Positions 8,887 through 16,149 of a stretch of 39,930 bases of DNA are shown piece after piece (the first letter of the stretch is position 1; the number at the start of each line of letters is the position of its first letter). The stretch lies in NCBI RefSeq assembly GCF_002114285.1, contig NZ_NEDJ01000028.1:1-39930 (forward strand), given 5' to 3'. A program made the position numbers and the translations under genes. The stretch comes from Halorubrum ezzemoulense DSM 17463 (lineage in GTDB: Archaea > Halobacteriota > Halobacteria > Halobacteriales > Haloferacaceae). Below the pieces are notes generated by a model. It did not search any database. It saw only the letters and a program-made list of their open reading frames with translations, and had not been told where the DNA came from.

Positions 8887-11800
8887 ATGAGCGAAGACCG
8901 CACGATTCTCCTTATCGGCAGCGGACCGATCCAGATCGGACAGGCGGCCGAGTTCGACTACTCCGGCGCACAGGCGTGCCGCGCCCTACAGGAGGAGGGC
9001 GCCCGCGTCGTCCTAGTGAACTCGAACCCCGCGACGATCATGACCGACCCCGAGACGGCCGACCGGGTGTACATCGAGCCGATCACGCCCGAGGCGATCG
9101 CGGAGGTCATCCGGATCGAGGAGCCGGACGGCGTCATCGCCGGGCTCGGCGGACAGACGGGGCTCAACGTCACCGCCGAGCTCGCCGAGGAGGGCATTCT
9201 GGAGGAACACGACGTCGAGGTGATGGGGACGCCGCTCGACACCATCTACGCGACGGAGGACCGCGACCTGTTCCGCCGGCGGATGGAGGACCTCGGCCAG
9301 CCGGTCCCCAAGTCGACGACCATCTCCTTAGACGAGGGCGAGTCGGTCACCGACTTCGACGAGGCGGCGTTCCGGGGGCGCGTCCAGGAGGCTGTCGACG
9401 CGGTCGGCGGCCTCCCGGTCATCGCCCGGACCACCTACACCCTCGGCGGCTCCGGCTCCGGGGTCGTCGACGAGTTCGAGGAGCTCGTCGAGCGCGTCCG
9501 CAAGGGGCTCCGCCTCTCGCGCAACAGCGAGGTCCTCGTCACCGAGTCCATCTCGGGGTGGGTCGAACTGGAGTACGAGGTGATGCGGGACGCCGACGAC
9601 TCCTGTATCATCATCTGTAACATGGAGAACATCGACCCGATGGGGATCCACACCGGCGAGTCGACGGTGGTCACCCCCTCGCAGGTCATCCCCGACGACG
9701 GCCACCAGGAGATGCGCGACGCGGCGCTCGAAGTGATCCGCGACCTCGGCATTCAGGGCGGCTGTAACATCCAGTTCGCGTGGCACGACGACGGCACCCC
9801 GGGCGGCGAGTACCGCGTCGTCGAGGTGAACCCGCGCGTCTCGCGGTCCTCCGCGCTCGCGTCGAAGGCGACGGGCTACCCGATCGCCCGCGTCACTGCG
9901 AAGGTCGCGCTCGGAAAGCGGCTCCACGAGATCGACAACGAGATCACCGGCGAGACGACCGCCGCCTTCGAGCCCGCCATCGACTACGTGGTGACGAAGG
10001 TGCCGCGCTGGCCGATCGACAAGTTCGACGACGTGGACTTCGAGCTCGGCACGGCGATGAAGTCCACCGGCGAGGCGATGTCGATCGGGCGGACGTTCGA
10101 GGAGAGCATGGTGAAGGCGCTGCGCTCCTCCGAGTACGACCCCGCCGTCGACTTCGAGACGGTGAGCGACGACGAGCTAGAGTCGGAGTACCTCGAACGT
10201 CCGAGCCCGGACCGCCCGTACGCGATGTTCGAGGCGTTCGACCGCGGCTACGACGTCGACGACGTGATCGACCTCACCGGCATCCACCGCTGGTACGTCG
10301 AGCGCTTCGAGCGCATCGCCGCCGGGACCGCGGCGGCCGCCGAGGGCGACTTCACCGAGGCCGCGATGGTCGGCCGCACCGACGCGGAGATCGCGGCGAC
10401 CGCCGCCGCCGCCGGCGTCGACGCCGACGTGGGGCAGGTCGAGAGCGCGGTGCCGGACCGGACTTACAAGCAGGTCGACACCTGCGCGGGCGAGTTCGAG
10501 GCTTCGACGCCGTACTACTACTCCGCGCGGCTGCCGGAGTTCCTCCGGGGCGCCGACACCGCGGGCGCGGCGAACGAGGTCCGCGTCGACCCCGACGTGG
10601 AGAGCGTCGTGGTCGTCGGCGGCGGCCCGATCCGCATCGGACAGGGCGTGGAGTTCGACTACTGCGCGGTCCACGCGGTGCGCGCGCTCCGCGAGCTCGG
10701 CATCGACGCGCACGTGATCAACAACAACCCCGAGACGGTGTCGACGGACTACGACACCTCCGACGGGCTGTTCTTCGAGCCCATCTCCGCCGAGGAGGTC
10801 GCCGACGTGATCGAGACGACCGGCGCCGACGGCGTGATGGTCCAGTTCGGCGGGCAGACCTCGGTGAACGTGGGCGAACCGCTTCAGGCGGAGATCGAGC
10901 GCCGCGGGCTCGACTGCGAGATCCTGGGGACGAGCGTCGAGGCGATGGACCTAGCGGAGGACCGCGACCGGTTCAACGTCCTGATGGACGAACTGGGCGT
11001 CGCCCAGCCCGAGGGCGGCACCGCGACGAGCGAGGCGGAGGCGCTCGAACTGGCCCACGGGATCGGCTACCCGGTCCTCGTTCGCCCCTCCTACGTGCTG
11101 GGCGGGCGCGCGATGCGCGTCGTCGAGGACGACGCGGAGTTAGAGGAGTACATCGAGGAGGCGGTCCGTGTCTCCCCCGACAAGCCGATCCTCGTCGACC
11201 AGTTCCTCGACGACGCGGTCGAGCTGGACGTCGACGCGGTCGCGGACGGCGAGGACGTGCTCCTCGGCGGCGTGATGGAACACGTCGAGAGCGCCGGCGT
11301 CCACTCGGGCGACTCCGCGTGCATGATTCCGCCGCGCTCGCTCGGCGACGAGACGCTGGGCCGGGTCCGCGAGGTCACCGAGGATATCGCCCGCGCGCTC
11401 GACACGGTCGGACTGCTCAACGTCCAACTCGCGGTGACGGGGGTCGACGACCCCGACGCCGAGAGCGAGGTGTACGTGCTGGAGGCGAACCCGCGCTCCT
11501 CGCGGACCGTCCCGTTCGTCTCGAAGGCGACGGGCGTCCCCATCGCCAAGCTCGCGGCGAAGGTGATGACCGACGACCTGACGCTCGCCGACCTCGACGC
11601 CGCCGAGCAGATCCCCGAACACCGCAGCGTGAAGGAGGTCGTCCTCCCGTTCGACCGGCTGCCGGGGTCGGACCCGCGGCTCGGCCCCGAGATGAAGTCC
11701 ACCGGCGAGGTGATGGGCACGGCCACCTCCTTCGGCAAGGCGTACGACAAGGCGCAGGACTCGACCGGGAAGCCGATCCCCGAGTCCGGCACAGCCGTCG

Positions 11801-12117
11801 TCGACCTCTCGGCCGAGGAGTTCCCGGACCCGGGCACCGAGGCGGGCGAGGCGCTCGTCGACGGGTACGCGGCGCACTTCGAGCTGAGCGAGGCGACGGA
11901 CCTGATCGAGGCGGCCAAGCGCGGCGAGCTCGACCTCATCGTCTCGCGGCAGCGCGACCTGCTGGAGGTCGCCGTCGAGGAGGAGATCACCTACTTCTCG
12001 ACGCACGCCTCCGCGAAGGCGGCGCTCGAAGCCCTCGACCGCGCGGGCGACGACCTCGACGTGATGGCGGTCTCCGACCGGCCGAAGCGCGTCGAGCAGT
12101 GGGGCGCCGCGGAGTAG
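8887..12117 (+). CDS. carB: Carbamoyl-phosphate synthase large subunit
   Basis: A 1076-aa protein, full family length. It makes carbamoyl phosphate from bicarbonate, ATP and ammonia (from the CarA glutaminase) for pyrimidine and arginine synthesis. Two homologous halves are visible, each starting with a GxGPIxIGQ...EFDY motif (SGPIQIGQAAEFDYSG and GGPIRIGQGVEFDYCA) and each with an ATP-grasp domain (ARTTYTLGGSGSG and VRPSYVLGGRAMR; metal sites VEVNPRVSRSSALASKATGYPIA and LEANPRSSRTVPFVSKATGVPIA). The C-terminal methylglyoxal-synthase-like allosteric domain (about 940-1076) ends in RPKRVEQWGAAE. carA is not adjacent in the window. Local control is probably through the repeats at 8809-8842. Confidence 0.98.
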   Translation: MSEDRTILLIGSGPIQIGQAAEFDYSGAQACRALQEEGARVVLVNSNPATIMTDPETADRVYIEPITPEAIAEVIRIEEPDGVIAGLGGQTGLNVTAELAEEGILEEHDVEVMGTPLDTIYATEDRDLFRRRMEDLGQPVPKSTTISLDEGESVTDFDEAAFRGRVQEAVDAVGGLPVIARTTYTLGGSGSGVVDEFEELVERVRKGLRLSRNSEVLVTESISGWVELEYEVMRDADDSCIIICNMENIDPMGIHTGESTVVTPSQVIPDDGHQEMRDAALEVIRDLGIQGGCNIQFAWHDDGTPGGEYRVVEVNPRVSRSSALASKATGYPIARVTAKVALGKRLHEIDNEITGETTAAFEPAIDYVVTKVPRWPIDKFDDVDFELGTAMKSTGEAMSIGRTFEESMVKALRSSEYDPAVDFETVSDDELESEYLERPSPDRPYAMFEAFDRGYDVDDVIDLTGIHRWYVERFERIAAGTAAAAEGDFTEAAMVGRTDAEIAATAAAAGVDADVGQVESAVPDRTYKQVDTCAGEFEASTPYYYSARLPEFLRGADTAGAANEVRVDPDVESVVVVGGGPIRIGQGVEFDYCAVHAVRALRELGIDAHVINNNPETVSTDYDTSDGLFFEPISAEEVADVIETTGADGVMVQFGGQTSVNVGEPLQAEIERRGLDCEILGTSVEAMDLAEDRDRFNVLMDELGVAQPEGGTATSEAEALELAHGIGYPVLVRPSYVLGGRAMRVVEDDAELEEYIEEAVRVSPDKPILVDQFLDDAVELDVDAVADGEDVLLGGVMEHVESAGVHSGDSACMIPPRSLGDETLGRVREVTEDIARALDTVGLLNVQLAVTGVDDPDAESEVYVLEANPRSSRTVPFVSKATGVPIAKLAAKVMTDDLTLADLDAAEQIPEHRSVKEVVLPFDRLPGSDPRLGPEMKSTGEVMGTATSFGKAYDKAQDSTGKPIPESGTAVVDLSAEEFPDPGTEAGEALVDGYAAHFELSEATDLIEAAKRGELDLIVSRQRDLLEVAVEEEITYFSTHASAKAALEALDRAGDDLDVMAVSDRPKRVEQWGAAE

Positions 12118-12240
12118 CGGGCGGACTCCACGCGGCCGGAGTGCGTGCTCGTGGACAGGAGCGATTCCGTGACGTTCGGAGCGAGCGCGCCCGGCGGCGC
12201 TGAGGGCCGCGCTCCCACGGGCCGGCGCTCCGCATTCGAC

Positions 12241-12248
12241 GTTTTAAG
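12241..12248 (+). promoter_or_regulatory. TATA box of the signal peptidase gene
   Basis: The box gttttaag is centred 22 bases before the first ATG (12267) and 28 before the second in-frame ATG (12273). Leaderless spacing therefore slightly favours the second ATG; both are kept open. Confidence 0.55.
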
Positions 12249-12266
12249 TCCCGACACTTCGTCGGT

Positions 12267-13421
12267 ATGAGCATGTCACGGCAGACGGCGGGAGACGCGA
12301 TCGCCGTCGTGTCCGTGTTAGTCGTCGTCGTGATCGTTGCCGGCCAGCTCGCCGGGCAGCCGGTCCTTCTCGGGTACGTTACCTCCGGAAGCATGGCGCC
12401 GACGCTGGAGGCCGGAGACGGGTTCGTCGCCGTGCCGGCGTCGGCGTCGGGACCCGTCGAGGAAGGGGACGTCGTCGTCTTCGAAGCGATCGAACTCGAC
12501 GGGGGCGGGACGACGACGCACCGAGTCGTCGGAGCGACGCCGGACGGCTATCTCACGAAGGGAGACAACAACCCCTTTCGGGATCAGGACGGCGACGAAC
12601 CCCCGGTGACCGAGGACCGGATCGTCGCAACGGCGCTCCAAGTGAACGGAGAAGTCGTCCGAATTCCGGGGCTGGGGACCGCGATCACCGGCGTCCGAGA
12701 CGTGGCCGCGGGCGCCGTGGTCGGGGTGACAGCCGCAGTCGGTCTCGACTGGTCGCCGGGTCAAAACGGGCTCAGCGGGCTGTTCATCGGCCTCGGTCTC
12801 GCGCTGCTGCTGTTCATCTTCGTCGACGACCTCCGGAACGCCGGTCGGCGGGCTCAGAGCCGAGACCGGTCCCGGGGCGACGACGGGCTCGACGCTCGCT
12901 GGGTCGCGCTCCTCCTGGCGCTGTTGATACTCGTACCGGCCAACGCCGCGATGATCGCTCCTAGCGGCACGCATCACGTGACCGTCGACGGCGGCGACCT
13001 CCCGGCCGGGACGCTCCCGGGCGACCGAGTGGAGAACGAGTTCACCGCGGAGAACAACGGGCTCATCACGATGCTCGTCGTGCTCGAAACGACCCATCCG
13101 GAGAGCGAGTTCGACCGGACTCAGCTGGCCGTTCCGCGGGGAGAGTCGGTGACTGCGACGCTGTCGACGACCGCTCCGGGATCCGGAGAACGCGCGACGG
13201 TCACGGTCTCGGAACACCGGTACTTCCTCGTGGTTCCGCCCTCACTGATCCTCCGGCTCCACTCGATCCATCCGGCCGTCGCGGTCGGCGCGTTCAACCT
13301 ACTCGTCCTCGGGAGCATCGCCACGCTGCTGGGGGCGCTCCTCGGCTCCGGATCGAGGCGGGTTCGAGAACGGAGACGCGGCGCGTCGCTGAGCGTTCAG
13401 CTCCGGCGACTGTTCAAGTAG
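12267..13421 (+). CDS. ER-type (S26B, SipW-like) signal peptidase I fused to an extracellular domain
   Basis: A 384-aa membrane protease. An N-terminal helix (about 10-30) precedes SGSMAPT with nucleophile Ser42, then THRVVG with His85 and KGDNN with Asp100. His instead of Lys as general base marks the archaeal/ER type, the class that includes Bacillus SipW. Two more helices follow (about 168-185 and 207-226), then an extracellular beta-rich domain (about 228-325, ENEFTAENNG to EHRYFLVVP) and a last helix (about 330-355) with a basic tail. The fused domain is not part of a minimal signal peptidase. It converges, with an 8-base gap, on genes for exported proteins, so it is probably dedicated to them. 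The start could be Met3 (12273). Confidence 0.9.
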   Translation: MSMSRQTAGDAIAVVSVLVVVVIVAGQLAGQPVLLGYVTSGSMAPTLEAGDGFVAVPASASGPVEEGDVVVFEAIELDGGGTTTHRVVGATPDGYLTKGDNNPFRDQDGDEPPVTEDRIVATALQVNGEVVRIPGLGTAITGVRDVAAGAVVGVTAAVGLDWSPGQNGLSGLFIGLGLALLLFIFVDDLRNAGRRAQSRDRSRGDDGLDARWVALLLALLILVPANAAMIAPSGTHHVTVDGGDLPAGTLPGDRVENEFTAENNGLITMLVVLETTHPESEFDRTQLAVPRGESVTATLSTTAPGSGERATVTVSEHRYFLVVPPSLILRLHSIHPAVAVGAFNLLVLGSIATLLGALLGSGSRRVRERRRGASLSVQLRRLFK

Positions 13422-13429
13422 CTGAGCGG

Positions 13430-14437
13430 TCAGGAGGTCGAGTTCTGAGTGGGTTTCAGTTCGAAGTAATCGATTTCGGCTTTTTTATTATTTCCACTAC
13501 TCGTCATTCTGAAAATGAGATACAACTTAATTTGTTTCAAGGGGTCGATTTTCTCTTCGTTCAATTCGAATTCGAACCTGTTCAACCCTTTCTTCAGCTT
13601 GTCTTTTTTACCCTTACCTGCCCCAGTCAGTGGGTTCTTGTCGCCGTCGACTACATCGACAACCCAATCTCCACCAGGTGGACTGTCGGAGACAGCGACA
13701 TCAAGCACGTACTTCTCGCTCTCCGGTACGGGTGGGAGAGCGAACCCGATGTTCGCCTCATCTATACTATTACCACCCATATTAGATTCACTTTGAAGTA
13801 TCGCATAGGGATCATTCGGATCATTCTCATTCCTTTGGTTCAGCCTTTCGGGGTTCAACACTTCGCCTTTTGCGTCGTTTCCCGGTGGGATGTCCGAATT
13901 ATCTGTATTCCCCGAATTGTCTCGATAATTAGCGGAATCACCGTAGTCATAAGATTCTGTACCACAATCAAATGAAATTCTATTGTTAGTAGTACGCGTC
14001 GCAGTGATAGTCTGGTCATCATTATCTAACTCAAATAATAGTTTAAGGAAATCATCGTTGAACGTGGTCGGTTCATTTGGGCACGCTGCTTTCACTGAGA
14101 AAGAATTGGGACTCTCCTCGTCTTCGACCACTTCGATCCGGACCGAATCGTTTCCGCTGCCTGTGGTTCCCGAGACAGAGACACGATTAATATTGAACTC
14201 ACCGACGCCATCTTCGATTACATACACCTCCTCGCCGTCAGTTGAATCGACGGTGCCCGCGTTGCCGGAAACGTCGACGAACCGTAGCACGGCATCCTCG
14301 CCGTCGCCCGTATTAACCGTTACATCCCGATTCGAGGTGATCTGCGTCGACCCGCCGGTACCGAACAGCATGAAGCCGCCGCCGCTCACGAGTGAGCCGA
14401 CGGCGGCGCGTCGCGTCCACTTCTTGTTATCGCCCAT
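13430..14437 (-). CDS. AT-rich gene for an exported surface-type protein
   Basis: A 335-aa protein, unrecognised as a family. The N-terminus MGDNKKWTRRAAVGSLVSGGGFMLFGTGGSTQITSN (written here as its motifs: twin Arg at about 9-10, then a hydrophobic run ending in FGTGGSTQ) is a Tat/SipW-style signal region like that of its neighbours. A beta-rich N-terminal half follows. The C-terminal half (about 225-335) looks like a jelly-roll or Ig-like carbohydrate-binding type domain (YVLDVAVSD, NRFEFELNEEKIDPLKQIKLYLIF, AEIDYFELKP). The gene has far lower GC than its surroundings and is rich in Asn, Ser and Lys, a sign of transfer. It overlaps the upstream DUF7344 gene by 11 bases, so the two are one transcript. 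Confidence 0.82.
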   Translation of the reverse strand: MGDNKKWTRRAAVGSLVSGGGFMLFGTGGSTQITSNRDVTVNTGDGEDAVLRFVDVSGNAGTVDSTDGEEVYVIEDGVGEFNINRVSVSGTTGSGNDSVRIEVVEDEESPNSFSVKAACPNEPTTFNDDFLKLLFELDNDDQTITATRTTNNRISFDCGTESYDYGDSANYRDNSGNTDNSDIPPGNDAKGEVLNPERLNQRNENDPNDPYAILQSESNMGGNSIDEANIGFALPPVPESEKYVLDVAVSDSPPGGDWVVDVVDGDKNPLTGAGKGKKDKLKKGLNRFEFELNEEKIDPLKQIKLYLIFRMTSSGNNKKAEIDYFELKPTQNSTS

Positions 14438-14999
14438 CTCTGAGCTCCGGCGGTTTTCCGTCGCTGCCGAGATTCATCTCCCGGTTCTGGTAGGCGTGGA
14501 ACGCCGCGGAGGCGGTGAACAACGCCGCGATTATCCCAGCCCACGCGAGGCTCGGTATCGATTCCGGAAAGACGCCGACCCAGACGGCCGCGACGAGACT
14601 CAGCGACACCGCACCGAGGCCGAGGTAGTACTCGGCCCACGGGATCGAGTCCCCGGGCACGACGTCGACGTACACGTCGAGGTCCCGCGCCTCCTCGGTC
14701 AGCTCGATCGTCCCGCTGTCGTGCGTGATGATGCCCGCGCGCTCTAACTTCGGGATGTGGTTCTGCTGTATCGAACTGTACGCGAGGTGCCGTTCGCCAG
14801 AGGTAATCTCGGAGACCGACTTGCCGTTCTCCCACGCCGCCACCTGTTCGGCGACATCAGAGAGCTCCGTGGTGCCGTCTTCGTTCTTAATCGCGTGGAG
14901 GGAGTAGCGTCTTCGTGGATTGCTTAATATTTCATAAATTTCGTTCCGTGAGAGCGAGGAAGGGTGCTGTTCTCCGGCACCAACTTGATCGGTGCTCAT
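14427..14999 (-). CDS. DUF7344 winged-helix regulator with C-terminal membrane helices
   Basis: A 190-aa protein. The N-terminal domain (about 15-105) is the haloarchaeal DUF7344 winged helix (IYEILSNPRRRYSLHAIK, LSDVAEQVAAWENG, QNHIPKLERAGIITH). Two transmembrane helices follow (about 120-140 and 145-165) and a charged tail. It looks like a membrane-bound one-component regulator: it could sense envelope state directly and bind DNA on the cytoplasmic side. It overlaps the following exported-protein gene, so probably controls or is co-expressed with the surface module. The 137-base gap upstream is AT-rich and contains a palindromic cttataag (about 15064-15071) that may be its TATA box. Confidence 0.85.
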   Translation of the reverse strand: MSTDQVGAGEQHPSSLSRNEIYEILSNPRRRYSLHAIKNEDGTTELSDVAEQVAAWENGKSVSEITSGERHLAYSSIQQNHIPKLERAGIITHDSGTIELTEEARDLDVYVDVVPGDSIPWAEYYLGLGAVSLSLVAAVWVGVFPESIPSLAWAGIIAALFTASAAFHAYQNREMNLGSDGKPPELRDGR

Positions 15000-15136
15000 T
15001 GGCGCCTCGTAACCGCTGATAACTGACTGCTAATGTAAAGAGGCATACTATTCACTTACGATCTTATAAGTTGTCCAACGACTAAAAGGAAACGCTCCAG
15101 ATAAGAATAGTTTATACTGGTGCTGAAAGGGTCGAA

Positions 15137-15886
15137 TTAGCTGCTGCCGCTGATCCTGATCAGCAGGTCCTCTGTCTCCCTGCTCGCCTCTCCGGCCTGA
15201 ACATCGCCACTGAGCGTCACGTTACCGGAACCGGTGAAGCTCGGACTGTTGCTTACGTTATTTCCGTTGACGTTCGTGAGCAGTCCCTCGTCGACGTCCC
15301 CTTTCGCGAACGTGACATCAACGTCACCGTTTCTCACGACGCCGAAGAGCTCGCTTTCACTGAGGTTCGAGTTCGGTGGCAGTTTGCGATCTTCCGGTCC
15401 GAAGACGATAGTCACGTCGTTGGCGACGAGACTGACGTAACTCCGGTCAATGCTATCGTTATCGTACGTGTCATCGAGCGCCGGGTACAGCGATCGGCCG
15501 TCGAACTCCGTTCCCTCTGTGTCTTTCACCGTGACGAAATCCGACGCCGTGTTCACGAGAACGTCAGCAGAACCGTCGTTCCCGATAATCTGGCTCGAGA
15601 TATCGTCTTCAACGTCTTGGATCGACTCATCGTTGTCGTCGCCATCGATATCGGTAGTATCATCTGCGGCCGTGGCGTCATCGTCGGGATTCACACTTCC
15701 GGGTGAATTGTTCAGATGGATGATCCCGTCAGCCCGGAACTCGCCACCGAGAACATTAACCTCCACCTCGCGCTGCGCCTCGACCGTGGTGAACGCTCCC
15801 GACCCGAACGCCGCACCGGTTCCGACGCCGATCATCCCGATGGCCCCCAACACGCTTCTGCGATTCAGCTTCATTGTTACGTCCAT
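15137..15886 (-). CDS. Exported DUF1102/TasA-camelysin-style protein
   Basis: A 249-aa secreted protein. The signal region MKLNRRSVLGAIGMIGVGTG then AAFGSGAFTTVEAQREVEV is the pattern of haloarchaeal DUF1102-type and SipW-dependent proteins: twin Arg, hydrophobic core and cleavage near GSGAF, followed directly by beta strands. The mature part is acidic, with an Asp-rich insert (about 60-90) and many short strands, and no transmembrane helix. A reverse-strand TATA (15905-15916) lies 25 bases before the ATG at 15886; Met5 is an alternative start. It is a candidate substrate of the nearby peptidase and perhaps a fibre or matrix subunit; that role is inferred from layout. Confidence 0.8.
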   Translation of the reverse strand: MDVTMKLNRRSVLGAIGMIGVGTGAAFGSGAFTTVEAQREVEVNVLGGEFRADGIIHLNNSPGSVNPDDDATAADDTTDIDGDDNDESIQDVEDDISSQIIGNDGSADVLVNTASDFVTVKDTEGTEFDGRSLYPALDDTYDNDSIDRSYVSLVANDVTIVFGPEDRKLPPNSNLSESELFGVVRNGDVDVTFAKGDVDEGLLTNVNGNNVSNSPSFTGSGNVTLSGDVQAGEASRETEDLLIRISGSS

Positions 15887-15904
15887 CCATTGGCTAGGTA
15901 CCCA

Positions 15905-15916
15905 CTTACTATTAGG
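15905..15916 (-). promoter_or_regulatory. TATA box of the DUF1102-style gene
   Basis: The reverse-strand sequence cctaatagtaag is centred 25 bases before the ATG at 15886. The large dyad at 15919-16010 starts immediately upstream of it, where an activator or repressor would be expected. Confidence 0.6.
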
Positions 15917-15918
15917 CC

Positions 15919-16010
15919 GCGTTAGCCGGGTTCAGGCGGTCATTGAAGCCGGTGGACGGCTCTAACGCCCCCGGTTAGCCGAGTCAATGCGACGCTGAAG
16001 CGGCTAACGC
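15919..16010. repeat. Nested 92-bp dyad in the divergent promoter region
   Basis: The outer arms GCGTTAGCCGGGTTCAG (15919-15935) and CTGAAGCGGCTAACGC (15995-16010) are inverted copies differing by one base and one insertion. Inside them are CATTGA (15941-15946) against TCAATG (15984-15989). At the centre is CGGCTCTAAC (about 15957-15966) against GTTAGCCG (about 15974-15981). All pairs share one centre, so the whole could fold as one interrupted hairpin or serve as multiple operator sites between the two divergent surface-protein genes. Confidence 0.6.
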
Positions 16011-16149
16011 AGTTCACTACTAACACCCTCGGTGACCTATCCACGAGCGTGAGCGAACGGGCCGCGCCGACGAGAGCGACGACGCCGAGTAGCCTCGGCC
16101 CTGTCGTCGCGCGGCGAGGCTCGACCCGGACGGCGAACTCGGTGGGAAC

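Noticed and set aside
12118-12140. Terminator hairpin after carB (ACTCC...GGAGT)
   Set aside because: Only five pairs, with no T tract; too weak to list as a terminator.
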